Source of the DNA: Pediococcus stilesii
GTDB taxonomy: Bacteria; Bacillota; Bacilli; Lactobacillales; Lactobacillaceae
Assembly (NCBI RefSeq): GCF_001437075.1
Contig: NZ_JQBX01000010.1
Coordinates: forward strand, 16,210-80,209
Direction of reading: 5' to 3'
Length of the DNA stretch: 64,000 nucleotides
Position 1 is the stretch's first letter, and every line of letters begins with the position of its first letter. The position numbers and the translations under genes were made by a program. The notes under the pieces were generated by a model, which was not told the origin of the DNA, made no database searches, and saw only the letters and a list, made by a program, of their open reading frames with translations. Positions 36,296-45,559 of the stretch are shown here, in pieces.

Positions 36296-37591
36296 CTAAT
36301 TTGATACGTTACTTTGTTGCTTCTTCCAACCATCCTTTAAATTTTCAACTGTTTTATCCCAACTTTGCTTACCAGATAGATATTTCTGTAAATTAGGTTG
36401 TGCCACATCTGGATCCCATGATGTGCCTGTGTATCCAGGAAATGCCCATCCAATTGTCTTATTATCCTTTGAATATTCATAAACAACTTGTGTCAAAGCA
36501 TCAGGCATCTTCATTCCTTCGTATCCCTTGTAAGCTGGAACAAAGTGCAATGTGTTAACAACATCTTTCTTTCCGGCCTTTGATGTATACAACCAGTCAA
36601 GGAAATCTGTTGCGGCCTTTTGTTCAGCCGTTGTCTTCTTTTTGTTTACAGCCCAATAAAGTGATGTACCAACAGGCAATTTCCCTTCTTCTCCTTTAAC
36701 CGGAATCGGAATCATACCAACATTATTTTTAGCAAACTTGCTGTCAACAGATTCTATTGTTGGATAAATCCAGTCACCTTGCTGAATCATCGCCGCCTTG
36801 CCCTGTGAAAAGTTTTGGTTAACTTGTCCAGCGTAATCCATTTGCATTACTGGTTGTACTGAATATTGCTTTTGTAAATCAATCATTTGTTTCATATCTG
36901 CGTTGTTATTGAATTTTATGCTCTTAGAGTTGTACAATTTTTGAGCGTTACCGTTAAACTCTTGCCCAAGATATAAACTCATCAAATGGTCTGATAAAAT
37001 CCAGGATTCTTTACCAGGTAATGCAAAGACGCCCTTAATTCCTAATTTATCTTTCTGGCTGTCAATCTTCTTAACGGCTGCTTCAAGTTTGTCGTATGAT
37101 GTCAAACTGGTAGGATCGATTCCAGCTTTTTTGAAAACGTCTTTGTTATAAACAAAACCATATCCTTCAACATTGAATGGTAATCCATAAGTTTTACCAT
37201 TTGTTGATACCGCACTAACCGTTCCAGGCAACGCATTTTTAGCCGCTTTTGTCTTTGATAAGTCCGCCGTATATGCCTTAAACTGCTTGGCATCAGCAGG
37301 ACCAGCTAGACTGAAAATTGTTGGTGAGTTTCCAGATGAAATTCGTGTCTTTAATACTGGATTATATTGAGTTCCACCACCAATTGATGTAATTTCAATA
37401 TCAACGTTGGAATGTGTCTTTTCATATTCCTTAGCAATTTGTTTGAATTGCTTGTTTGATTCTACCTTACCCTGCAAAATAGTTACCTTAACTTTTTTAC
37501 TTGAGCCACTATTACCACACGCGGCGAGGCTGAGTGTCACCCCTGCGGCCATTGCCAATAAGCCAAGGCGTTTCCAAACTTTAGCTTTCAC
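36296..37591 (-). CDS. Maltose/maltodextrin-binding lipoprotein
   Basis: A 431-residue extracellular solute-binding protein. A signal peptide ends in the lipobox L-A-A-C with Cys25 as the lipid-anchored residue, and a Ser/Lys-rich linker follows. The two-lobe sugar-binding fold shows PTIFSLAGPADAKQF, TYGLPFNVEGYGFVYNKD and AAMIQQGDWIYP. The start is GTG at 37591, 9 nt after AGGAGG. It is the first gene of the importer-mapA-pgmB operon; a cre box and a LacI-type operator lie upstream. Confidence 0.93.
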   Translation of the reverse strand: MKAKVWKRLGLLAMAAGVTLSLAACGNSGSSKKVKVTILQGKVESNKQFKQIAKEYEKTHSNVDIEITSIGGGTQYNPVLKTRISSGNSPTIFSLAGPADAKQFKAYTADLSKTKAAKNALPGTVSAVSTNGKTYGLPFNVEGYGFVYNKDVFKKAGIDPTSLTSYDKLEAAVKKIDSQKDKLGIKGVFALPGKESWILSDHLMSLYLGQEFNGNAQKLYNSKSIKFNNNADMKQMIDLQKQYSVQPVMQMDYAGQVNQNFSQGKAAMIQQGDWIYPTIESVDSKFAKNNVGMIPIPVKGEEGKLPVGTSLYWAVNKKKTTAEQKAATDFLDWLYTSKAGKKDVVNTLHFVPAYKGYEGMKMPDALTQVVYEYSKDNKTIGWAFPGYTGTSWDPDVAQPNLQKYLSGKQSWDKTVENLKDGWKKQQSNVSN

Positions 37592-37644
37592 GATAAACTA
37601 CCTCCTAAAATTAATCTTTTTAACAAGTTCTATTCTCACCCGAT

Positions 37645-37660
37645 TTGTTAGCGTTTGCAA
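37645..37660 (-). promoter_or_regulatory. cre box (CcpA site)
   Basis: TTGCAAACGCTAACAA on the minus strand matches WTGNAANCGNWNNCAW at every position. It lies 54 bp upstream of the binding-protein start, so glucose would repress the importer operon. Confidence 0.88.
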
Positions 37661-37673
37661 TAGGTTTGGTTTA

Positions 37674-37687
37674 TGTTACCGATAACA
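37674..37687. promoter_or_regulatory. LacI-family (MalR) operator
   Basis: TGTTATCGGTAACA on the minus strand, symmetric in all but one pair around a central CG, typical of LacI-family sites. It is 13 bp upstream of the cre box. The nearby LacI-type regulator is the likely binder. Confidence 0.7.
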
Positions 37688-37773
37688 AAATTCAAAACCT
37701 TTTAGCGAGTTTTTGTAACATTCGTTATGCTAAAAGTATTTTTTAATTAATGCATAAATGTTCCTTAAAACAC

Positions 37774-37813
37774 AAAAGAGGCTAGACAAAGTAAATTTTG
37801 CCTAGCCTCTTTT
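37774..37813. terminator. Terminator after the GH13 gene pair
   Basis: AAAAGAGGCTAG/CTAGCCTCTTTT with an inner CAAAAT/ACTTTG pairing. The minus-strand T-run ends the glucosidase operon before the importer promoter. Confidence 0.9.
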
Positions 37814-37836
37814 GCTCGCTCTTTCAATGAAATCAT

Positions 37837-39126
37837 CTAAAGTTTTCCTTCGATAATCACCGGATCTAATCCTATTTCGGTTGTCCCATTAAGAACTTTC
37901 ACTTGCTCCTCATTTAATAAATTTTGGTATTCTCCATCAAGCAGACTGACTTTACACCAGCCACCCTTACTTTTTAAATTAAAAATTCCAATCCGAATTT
38001 TATCCTTGAGTCGGTAACTAACTTGAACAATATCGTTATAGTCTTCCGTAATCATATAATCACCACTCACTTGAATATCATCTTGCATTAACTGATGTAG
38101 TCGTGTAATTAAATCCGTTAAATCACCGTCTTTTGCTTCCCAATCAATCGGATCGCGAGTAAATAGTGACGGCGTTCGATGTATTCCATACTCCTGACCA
38201 TTATAAATCAGCAAAGATCCGCGTTGAAAACCTGAAAAAGCCGTCCAATTAATCAAATCATTCATATTAGGAATTAAGTCATGTGCGCGATCTTGGTCGT
38301 GATTTTCCAGTGCACGCATTTTTATTGCGTTATCTGGATAAATTACAGTCTGCTCATTTAACGCTTTAACATAGTCAGCTGTACTCGTTTTTCCCTTAAC
38401 ATAAGACCGCCATAGCTGATCAATGTCATAATCATATGTCATGTCAAACGCGTTGTACAGCTCACCATCAGATGAAGCCCAAAATCCCTTGCTACGAATA
38501 CTTCTTATATACTCTTTATCCGTCGATTCCGCTAACCAAATTAGGCGATTATTAACTTTGTCAACTTCATGCCGAGCAGTAATCCAAAAATTAATAGGCA
38601 CCTGTGGAGCCACGTCACATCTGAACCCGTCGACAAATTTTGCGTAATATTTTAATACCTCGATTTGATAATTCCATAGGTCATTTTTTGAATAGTCTAG
38701 CTCAGAAACATCCGTCCACTCAGGGTTCTTGTTCACTCGCTTACCACTTGAGTCGTGTAAAAACCAGTCGGGTTTATCCTTATACAGCTTTGAATCCGTA
38801 GAGGTATGGTTAAATACAATATCGATCATTACCTTCATTCGATGCTGATGGATGGCGTTAATTAGATTTTTTAAATCTGACTCGGATCCCAACTCCGAAT
38901 TAATTTCATAGTAATCCTTAATTGCATAAGGTGATCCCAAATCTCCCTTACGATTTTCGCTACCAATTGTATTGATTGGCATTAGCCATATAGTATCAAC
39001 GCCCATTTGTTTTAGTCGGTCTAGTTGAGATTCGACTCCTTTAAATGTTCCTTGATCAGAAAAATTTCTAACAAAAATAGAGTAAATTAGCTCTTTTCTC
39101 ATGTTAATATTTGTCTTCTGTGTCAT
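37837..39126 (-). CDS. GH13 alpha-amylase-family glucan hydrolase
   Basis: A 429-residue cytosolic GH13 enzyme. Barrel motifs are MIDIVFNHTS (region I), DGFRCDVAP (region II, nucleophile Asp), LIWLAESTD (region III, Glu acid) and ALENHDQDR (region IV). It has no signal peptide and is shorter than neopullulanase, so it probably trims imported maltodextrins; transglycosylation is possible. The ATG at 39126 follows GGAGGG by 5 nt and lies 23 nt inside the preceding glucosidase gene, indicating translational coupling. Confidence 0.88.
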   Translation of the reverse strand: MTQKTNINMRKELIYSIFVRNFSDQGTFKGVESQLDRLKQMGVDTIWLMPINTIGSENRKGDLGSPYAIKDYYEINSELGSESDLKNLINAIHQHRMKVMIDIVFNHTSTDSKLYKDKPDWFLHDSSGKRVNKNPEWTDVSELDYSKNDLWNYQIEVLKYYAKFVDGFRCDVAPQVPINFWITARHEVDKVNNRLIWLAESTDKEYIRSIRSKGFWASSDGELYNAFDMTYDYDIDQLWRSYVKGKTSTADYVKALNEQTVIYPDNAIKMRALENHDQDRAHDLIPNMNDLINWTAFSGFQRGSLLIYNGQEYGIHRTPSLFTRDPIDWEAKDGDLTDLITRLHQLMQDDIQVSGDYMITEDYNDIVQVSYRLKDKIRIGIFNLKSKGGWCKVSLLDGEYQNLLNEEQVKVLNGTTEIGLDPVIIEGKL

Positions 39127-40729
39127 TTTGACCCTCCACCTTATCCAACAAAACGATACTTGTCCAAGCCGGTAGCATAATTTTCCCACCGACTATCTTT
39201 ACACCAGATTGTTTTAGCAATATCTTCTTATATTGGGGAGCGTCAGCGGTCTGCTCTTCTCTTGAAAGATTACAAATAATCCATGCCTTCTCATCTCGTC
39301 GCTCCCTACGGTAAGCAAAAATATGCTCGCCGAGTTCTAAAATAATCTCTTTACCCTCTATAAATAATGGTTGTTGTTTCAGCCTTAACACTGATTGGTA
39401 AAAACTAAAAACGCTATCTTTACTTGTAACACTTATATCGTCCCATCGCATCCATCCCCTGGCACATTTTTTATGAGTCAGATTGACCATCTGCAGAACT
39501 TGTTTATCCGTGTACCCCCGATTTAATGCTTCTTTATGAAATTGCGTAACCTTGATATCATTAAAATCATTCAAACTATTTCGTTTCTCATTTTGCATTC
39601 CAATCTCTTCACCGTAATAAATTATGGGAACTCCCCGTTGTAAATAAAGAGTTGTTGCCAACGCTTTTGCACTTTCTTTTACAAATTCTGAGTCACCGTA
39701 TCTTGTAGCAATACGAGCCATATCATGATTACTCCAATAAAGGACGGGCAAACAAACATTTTGTAATTTTGATTGAAATTCTAGCATTTTTCCCTTAAAA
39801 GCTGCTAAGTCCAGTTTCACTGGCTGAAATTCAAAGTTCAGCTGATGATTATTTTTAGTTCGGTCGTCGGCAAAATGATAAAACGAAATTACTTCATCAC
39901 ATAAGTTGTGATTTTGACTAGCATAATCAGCAATTAAATCCGCATTAGCCGATGCAGCCTCGCCCAAAATAAATAGTTCTGGATTGATTTGCTTTAGTTC
40001 TGATGTAAATCCCCTCAAGTAATTGCGTAGCTCAATTCGATTCGAATACATTATCTCTGCAATCGGAAATTCTTCATTCGAATTAGAAATGAAGTTTTGA
40101 GTAAAATCTGCTTTAGCAATATGAATAAAAGCATCCAACCTAATTCCATCAATTCCCTTTTTTACCCAAAATTTTGCGATATCAGTAACCGAGCGTTGAA
40201 CTTCGGGATTCTTCCAATTTAAATCTGGCATTTTTTTATCGAACAAATGAAAGTAGTATTCGTTTTTGTTATTTGGATTTGGCTCCCAGACGCTACCACC
40301 AAAAAAAGAACCCCAATTGTTTGGCTCACGTCCATCTTCTGATTCTTTCCATAAATAATAATCGTGGTAAATACTTTGCCTATTATTAATAGCGTCTTGA
40401 AACCAAGGATGTTGGTCAGAGGTATGATTCATTACAAAATCAACAATAATTCTCATTTTCATCCTGTGTACCGTTCGAATTAATTCTTCAAAATCGTCCA
40501 TCGTACCCATTTGGCTATCAATTGCAAAATAGTTCGAAACGTCGTATCCGTTATCTACTTGCGGAGAAACAAAAACTGGATTAATCCAAATCGTGTTAAC
40601 TCCCAGTTTTTTTAGATACGGAAGTTTTACGATGACTCCCTTTAAGTCACCAATCCCGTCATTGTTTGTATCAAAAAAGCTTCGAGGATAAACCTGATAT
40701 ATAATCGCCCGTTTAAACCACTGATCCAA
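39104..40729 (-). CDS. GH13 alpha-glucosidase / oligo-1,6-glucosidase
   Basis: A 541-residue enzyme of the MalL/DexB group (GH13_31 type). Region I is IIVDFVMNHTSDQHPWF, region II DGIRLDAFIHIAK with the nucleophile Asp, region III LGEAASA (Glu), region IV VLYWSNHDMAR. Val after the GIRLDA nucleophile region often marks 1,6-specificity; here the residue is Phe-Ile, so the linkage preference is open. Start is TTG at 40729 behind GGGAGG. It frees glucose from short malto- or isomalto-oligosaccharides taken up by the neighbouring importer. Confidence 0.9.
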   Translation of the reverse strand: MDQWFKRAIIYQVYPRSFFDTNNDGIGDLKGVIVKLPYLKKLGVNTIWINPVFVSPQVDNGYDVSNYFAIDSQMGTMDDFEELIRTVHRMKMRIIVDFVMNHTSDQHPWFQDAINNRQSIYHDYYLWKESEDGREPNNWGSFFGGSVWEPNPNNKNEYYFHLFDKKMPDLNWKNPEVQRSVTDIAKFWVKKGIDGIRLDAFIHIAKADFTQNFISNSNEEFPIAEIMYSNRIELRNYLRGFTSELKQINPELFILGEAASANADLIADYASQNHNLCDEVISFYHFADDRTKNNHQLNFEFQPVKLDLAAFKGKMLEFQSKLQNVCLPVLYWSNHDMARIATRYGDSEFVKESAKALATTLYLQRGVPIIYYGEEIGMQNEKRNSLNDFNDIKVTQFHKEALNRGYTDKQVLQMVNLTHKKCARGWMRWDDISVTSKDSVFSFYQSVLRLKQQPLFIEGKEIILELGEHIFAYRRERRDEKAWIICNLSREEQTADAPQYKKILLKQSGVKIVGGKIMLPAWTSIVLLDKVEGQNDTEDKY

Positions 40730-40803
40730 ATTAAAAACCTCCCTCTCCGTAAATCGCTTTCAAAAACAGCTTACGCAGAAAGGAGGTGAAACTCAATAGA
40801 TAA

Positions 40804-41772
40804 TCAGTTGTTACCGTTAACAATTTTCCTCGTTGAGCCCCCAATTAGTAAGTGAGGCGAAAATAACTTGGATCCTTGTGGAATATTATTTTGTTTAATT
40901 TTATTCAACACCATATCGGCGATTGCTTCTCCCATCATTTCCTCTGGTTGTTCAATTGTTGTTAGCTTTGGATCAGAAACTTGGTTTAAAAAGACACCAT
41001 CAAATCCAATCACTCCGTAACCGTCGGGAACATTCCCACCGGATTCGAATATTCCTCTTTCAACTCCCAGAGCAAGTCGATCGCTGCCACAAATAAACGC
41101 CGTATTTTTTTCAATATTATCCCAATGTTGCTTAATAAAATCAGACGCTAAATGGCTATGGTTAGCCATCCTATGAATATCAGGAATCATCTGTTGTGTC
41201 TGAACAGCTTCGATATATCCCGCTTCTCTTGCATATTCAAACGCTTCATCACGATCAAGACCAATAAACGTTAAATGTGTATATCCCACCTTCAAAGCAT
41301 ATTCTGTCGATACTTTTGTGCCTTGACGATTATCAGTATCAACCGAATCGAGTCCGTCATGGTTTTCTCCAAAAATTACAACGGGTTTTTCAAACGACTT
41401 TATCCAATCCGTATCCGCTTTTAACATTCCAGTTACAATAAATCCATCGCAATCACCGATATCAATGCTCTTTCTAGTAACCAACTGTAATGAGTATTGC
41501 CTTTCTGATAAAACCCGTGCTATTCCAACGAGTAATTTCATATAATAAGGTTCGGCAACATCCAAATCCTCTAAAATTAAAAACTTAATAATTTGCGTCC
41601 GATTATTAACCAATGCTTTTGCCGCAATATTAGGTCGATAATTCACATCGCGCATTGCACGGTATACCATTTCTTTTAAATCGTCTGTAACCTGTTCAGG
41701 ATGATTGATTACCCTAGATACCGTCATTTTTGAAACATTCGCCAGTTTAGCCACGTCACTTAGAGTCGCCAT
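40804..41772 (-). CDS. LacI-family regulator of maltose genes
   Basis: A 322-residue LacI/GalR protein. The helix-turn-helix and hinge occupy residues 1-60 (TLSDVAKLANVSKMTVSRVI, then YRPNIAAKAL), followed by a periplasmic-binding-like sensor domain (about 62-318) with GVIGFDG and TTIEQP motifs. It is the first gene of the operon with the two GH13 enzymes and is next to the importer operon that has a LacI-type operator. MalR is the natural name; activation versus repression by maltose cannot be read from the sequence. Confidence 0.92.
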   Translation of the reverse strand: MATLSDVAKLANVSKMTVSRVINHPEQVTDDLKEMVYRAMRDVNYRPNIAAKALVNNRTQIIKFLILEDLDVAEPYYMKLLVGIARVLSERQYSLQLVTRKSIDIGDCDGFIVTGMLKADTDWIKSFEKPVVIFGENHDGLDSVDTDNRQGTKVSTEYALKVGYTHLTFIGLDRDEAFEYAREAGYIEAVQTQQMIPDIHRMANHSHLASDFIKQHWDNIEKNTAFICGSDRLALGVERGIFESGGNVPDGYGVIGFDGVFLNQVSDPKLTTIEQPEEMMGEAIADMVLNKIKQNNIPQGSKLFSPHLLIGGSTRKIVNGNN

Positions 41773-41874
41773 CCGCTTCCCCCTTATTGAATATTTTTAA
41801 TATCTTTGTTAGATATCTATAATAATACACCTCAGAAATTTAATAATCACTTTAAAAACATTACCAATTCCATC

Positions 41875-41920
41875 AAAAAACGCCTAGATAACAATTCATT
41901 GAATTGCTAGCTAGGCGTTT
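41875..41920. terminator. Terminator after the OpuC operon
   Basis: AAACGCCTA/TAGGCGTTT with inner AATTC/GAATT; the T-run on the minus strand ends the osmolyte importer operon 14 bp past... its last stop codon. Confidence 0.9.
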
Positions 41921-41933
41921 AAAAACCTAAACC

Positions 41934-42587
41934 CTAAATCGTCTTCCTCTGCATCTTTCGTTCAAAATATCCCAGAACCATATCAGAAATAATCGCCATT
42001 AAAGCTGTTGGTAACGCACCGGCAAGAATAATTGCACCACCATTCGTTGCATTTGTTCCCCGAATAATGATGTCACCTAATCCACCAGCGCCAACGAAGG
42101 TTCCGATGGCGGTGATCCCGATTGCGAGAACGAGGGCGTTTCGAATTCCAGCTAAAATTACTGATAAAGAAAGCGGAAGTTCAATCATCCATAAAACCTG
42201 AATCTTGGTCATCCCCATTCCCTTTCCAGCGTCCAGATATGCATCATTGACATTCATCATTCCGGTATAGGTATTCTTGATTATCGGTAGTAATGCATAA
42301 AGAAAAACCGTCACAATCACCGTCGTAACTCCTAGCCCCAAGCCAAGCATCAAGATTGATAGCATTGCCAACGAAGGCACCGTTTGGATAACGTTGGCAA
42401 ATCCAACGACCCAATTACTTAATTTACGGTGTTTGGAGATAAATATTCCAATTGGGATTCCGACAACGGCCGCTAAAACCACGCCATAAATTGAAATTAG
42501 AAAGTGCCGATTAAACTCTGAAAGAACGTACATTCCGTTATGAGAGAAGTAGTACACTAACTGTTGCCAAATATTCATACTTTGCAT
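41934..42587 (-). CDS. Osmoprotectant ABC permease, OpuCD type
   Basis: A 217-residue permease with five or six helices of the glycine betaine/carnitine/choline (OpuC) class. The ATPase-contact loop is AGKGMGMTKIQVLWMIELPL, and TFVGAGGLGDII is a conserved C-terminal motif of these permeases. Its ATG overlaps the preceding stop (TAATG). Last gene of the four-gene operon. Confidence 0.92.
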   Translation of the reverse strand: MQSMNIWQQLVYYFSHNGMYVLSEFNRHFLISIYGVVLAAVVGIPIGIFISKHRKLSNWVVGFANVIQTVPSLAMLSILMLGLGLGVTTVIVTVFLYALLPIIKNTYTGMMNVNDAYLDAGKGMGMTKIQVLWMIELPLSLSVILAGIRNALVLAIGITAIGTFVGAGGLGDIIIRGTNATNGGAIILAGALPTALMAIISDMVLGYFERKMQRKTI

Positions 42588-43513
42588 TAGTTTTTCCCTC
42601 CTTCAAAATAGTTATGTGCTTTCAAAAATTCTTCAGCAACAACCGCTGGCTCCTTCAAATTATTATCCACCTGATAGTTTAATTCTTGCATTGTTTTCAA
42701 TGAAATTTTCCCATCTAACTTATGCAGAACCTTTTTTAGTTGTGGATACTTCTTCAACGACTTATTATTTGCCACTACACTGGCATCGTATGGTGGGAAA
42801 TATTTTTTATCATCCGTTAAAAGTTTCAAATTATAACTACGAATTCGACCATCCGTTGAGTATCCTAAAACTGCATCCATTTTATTGCTAGCCAAGGCGT
42901 TATAAACTAACCCAATTTGCATCGGATAAATATTTCCAAACTTAATTCCATAGCGTTTCTTAAAGTCGGTATAGCCGTCCCCTTTACGGTTTAACCAAAT
43001 CTGGTCAATCCCGACTTTCATATTTGGCGCAATCTTTTTCAAATCACTGACCGTATTTAAATTGTGCTCTTTAGCATATTTCTGAGTCACCATAAACTGG
43101 TATGTGTCCGCAAATCCATACGTTGGAAAATACGTCATATCATAGCGCTTTTGAAATTCTTTTTTCACATATGCGTTAACCTGTTCAGGCGTTTTTCCTT
43201 GTGGCCCATTTAAAACCGTTTGGTAATCCGTTCCGTTATACCGAATTGCTGTCAAGTCGGCTTCACCGCGCTTTTGAGCCTGGAAACTGACCGTTCCTGA
43301 TCCCAAATTATTAATCACTTCTGCATTTAATTTTGTATCATGTTGGATTAATTGCTGAATGACCGAGGCCATGATTTGTTGCTCAGTCGTGTTTTGGGCG
43401 GCAATTTTAACGGTATCATTGGTTGATCCGCCAAGGCCGGGCCAGCCACATCCGGCTAAAATAAAGCTTAACATTCCGAGAGGTAAAAGTAGTTTAATCA
43501 GTTTTTTAAACAT
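42587..43513 (-). CDS. Osmoprotectant-binding lipoprotein, OpuCC type
   Basis: A 308-residue substrate-binding protein. The signal peptide ends L-A-G-C with lipidated Cys22. The OpuAC-type ligand fold follows, with VKIAAQNTTEQQIMASVI at its start and NALASNKMDAVLGYSTDGRI in the hinge region. It would capture betaine, carnitine or choline at the cell surface. It is placed between the two permease genes, adjoining the first (stop and start directly abut). Confidence 0.92.
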   Translation of the reverse strand: MFKKLIKLLLPLGMLSFILAGCGWPGLGGSTNDTVKIAAQNTTEQQIMASVIQQLIQHDTKLNAEVINNLGSGTVSFQAQKRGEADLTAIRYNGTDYQTVLNGPQGKTPEQVNAYVKKEFQKRYDMTYFPTYGFADTYQFMVTQKYAKEHNLNTVSDLKKIAPNMKVGIDQIWLNRKGDGYTDFKKRYGIKFGNIYPMQIGLVYNALASNKMDAVLGYSTDGRIRSYNLKLLTDDKKYFPPYDASVVANNKSLKKYPQLKKVLHKLDGKISLKTMQELNYQVDNNLKEPAVVAEEFLKAHNYFEGGKN

Positions 43514-44146
43514 CTATTCCACCTCCTGCGTTTTAGGAGTTAAACGTTCTTCAAGTTTTCCAAGTAAAAAGTCTGTGATCAGCGCCAAAATAATCACTGG
43601 AATTGAGCCACCTAAAATTAGGTCTGAGCGGTACAGATTCAAACCATTAAAAATTAGATCACCAAGTCCACCGGCTCCGATATAAGAAGCCAGCGCCGTC
43701 CAAGCAATTACGTATGTAGCTGACAATCGGATTCCGGCCATAATCACGGGTAAAGCAAGTTGAAGCTCCACCTTCCACATCCGTTGAAAACTATTCATCC
43801 CCATCCCCTTTGCGGCATCAATCAGAGCTGGGTCGACATTATTTAATCCCAAATAGGTGTTTCGCAAAATTGGTAACAACGAGTAAATGAATAGTGCAAC
43901 AATCGCTGGGGTTGCCCCGATTCCAAAGATTGGAATCATCATTGCTAACAGCGCTAATGCTGGAATTGTCTGCAAAACACTCGCAAGTCCAATAACAAAT
44001 CCCGAAATTTTAGGAGCACGGGTTAATAGCATTCCTAATGGCACAGCCACAATAATCCCTAATGCTAACGCAAGAGCTGAAATATAGATATGCTGCCAAG
44101 TTTTGCTTAAAATGTCGCCCCCATATTGACTTAAGAAGTTGATCAT
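43514..44146 (-). CDS. Osmoprotectant ABC permease, OpuCB type
   Basis: A 210-residue permease paralogous to the last gene of the operon. The coupling loop is [20 protein letters not shown] and the C-terminal region has [13 protein letters not shown]. Five to six helices. Its ATG overlaps the ATPase stop (TAATG). The two permeases form the heterodimeric channel. Confidence 0.92.
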   Translation of the reverse strand: MINFLSQYGGDILSKTWQHIYISALALALGIIVAVPLGMLLTRAPKISGFVIGLASVLQTIPALALLAMMIPIFGIGATPAIVALFIYSLLPILRNTYLGLNNVDPALIDAAKGMGMNSFQRMWKVELQLALPVIMAGIRLSATYVIAWTALASYIGAGGLGDLIFNGLNLYRSDLILGGSIPVIILALITDFLLGKLEERLTPKTQEVE

Positions 44147-45339
44147 TATTGATCACCATCTTTCTGTTCTTGTTCCTCCGTTTTTTGGTCACCATTATCA
44201 TTACTATCCGTTGATAAACTATCATCGGTAAATAGCGCATCATAAACGATATCAACTAGGGTGGCTCTGGTGACAATTCCAGTTAATTTACCGTCATTGT
44301 CAACGACTGGAACGTTTCGCAATCCTCGTTTTAGAATTCGGTCAACCGTATCTCGAATAATCGAGTTTTCATTAACGTAAAACACATGTGGGTCCATGAT
44401 CTCACCAATCGTTTTACCCGAACGGTAGTATTCATCAATCGTTTCAATACTTACAACACCCTTCAGGTGCTCCTCTTTGTCCGTCACAAGCAATGTATCA
44501 ACTCGCCGACTATGCATCACGTCCAAAGCGCGTGAAACGGGTTGATCACTAGCAATTGAAACTGGCTTAATTGCAACCTGTCCAACGGTTGTAATGCTGG
44601 GTTTAGCTTGTATCAGGCGATCTTGCCCAATCAAGTTGGCCACGAAATCGTTAGCGGGCTTTCTTAAAATATTTTCTGGCGTATCAACTTGAACCTGCTT
44701 ACCTTCCGTCATAACAACGATTCGACTTGCTAATCGTAAAGCTTCGTCCATATCATGCGTCACAAAAATGAAAGTCTTGCCCAACCGCTCCTGCAAGTCT
44801 TTTACCAAATCTTGTAAATCTTCACGCGTGATTGGGTCCAATGCACCAAATGGCTCATCCATCAAGATAATATCTTGATCGGCCGCCAAAGCGCGAACTA
44901 CCCCAATTCGCTGTTGTTGACCACCCGAAAGTTGTGAAGGATAGCGATCCAAAAAATCTTCTGGTAAGTCAACTAATTTAATCATTTCCTTAGCCCGTTC
45001 GTTTCGTTTTTCTTCGGACCATTTTAACAGTTTAGGTACTAATGTTATATTTTCACGAATTGTCATATGTGGCATTAAACCAATGTTTTGGATCACATAC
45101 CCGATCTTTCGCCGAAGTTTAACTGGATCCATTTTAGCGATATCTTGCCCATTAATTTTGATTGTACCGGAAGTCTGCTTCAACATTCGGTTAATCATCC
45201 GCATCGTAGTCGTTTTACCCGAACCAGAAGTTCCGATAAAACAGATGAACTCGCCCTTTTCTACATCCAGATTAAAATCGTCAACGACCACTTTATTTCC
45301 GGGGTAAACCTTCGAAAGATGGCTCATTTCAAGTAACAT
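44146..45339 (-). CDS. Osmoprotectant ABC ATPase with CBS domains, OpuCA type
   Basis: A 397-residue ATPase. Walker [11 protein letters not shown] (about 36-45), Q-loop [13 protein letters not shown], signature [19 protein letters not shown] and [12 protein letters not shown]. Two CBS motifs (about 250-370) follow, which in OpuA/OpuC sense ionic strength or cyclic di-AMP. The C-terminus is a run of Asp, Glu, Gln and Asn, an anionic tail like that of OpuA proteins. AAGGAG precedes the ATG. First gene of the operon; it drives uptake of compatible solutes under osmotic stress. Confidence 0.94.
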   Translation of the reverse strand: MLLEMSHLSKVYPGNKVVVDDFNLDVEKGEFICFIGTSGSGKTTTMRMINRMLKQTSGTIKINGQDIAKMDPVKLRRKIGYVIQNIGLMPHMTIRENITLVPKLLKWSEEKRNERAKEMIKLVDLPEDFLDRYPSQLSGGQQQRIGVVRALAADQDIILMDEPFGALDPITREDLQDLVKDLQERLGKTFIFVTHDMDEALRLASRIVVMTEGKQVQVDTPENILRKPANDFVANLIGQDRLIQAKPSITTVGQVAIKPVSIASDQPVSRALDVMHSRRVDTLLVTDKEEHLKGVVSIETIDEYYRSGKTIGEIMDPHVFYVNENSIIRDTVDRILKRGLRNVPVVDNDGKLTGIVTRATLVDIVYDALFTDDSLSTDSNDNGDQKTEEQEQKDGDQ

Positions 45340-45502
45340 TTGTATATAAACATCTCCTTATTAAATCGCGGGGGCCAATTTATAATCGACTCCCGCTCCG
45401 TTATCCGCTACTATAACATATATATAATAATTTTGCACAGAAAAGGCATTAAATTTAAATTGATGTAACCGACTTCTTTACCGTTATAACAACATATTAA
45501 AC

Positions 45503-45530
45503 TTGTGAAAAGAACTGAATGTTGTAAGAT
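45503..45530 (+). promoter_or_regulatory. Possible pepT promoter
   Basis: TTGTGA, a 16-bp spacer and TAAGAT lie 30 bp upstream of pepT. A modest match to the sigma-A consensus. Confidence 0.4.
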
Positions 45531-45559
45531 AGAAGTATAAATAAAAAGGAGCTGATTTA

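Noticed and set aside
40746..40762. cre box before the GH13 glucosidase (TTGAAAGCGATTTACG)
   Set aside because: Two key consensus positions are wrong, so it is too weak to list as a site.
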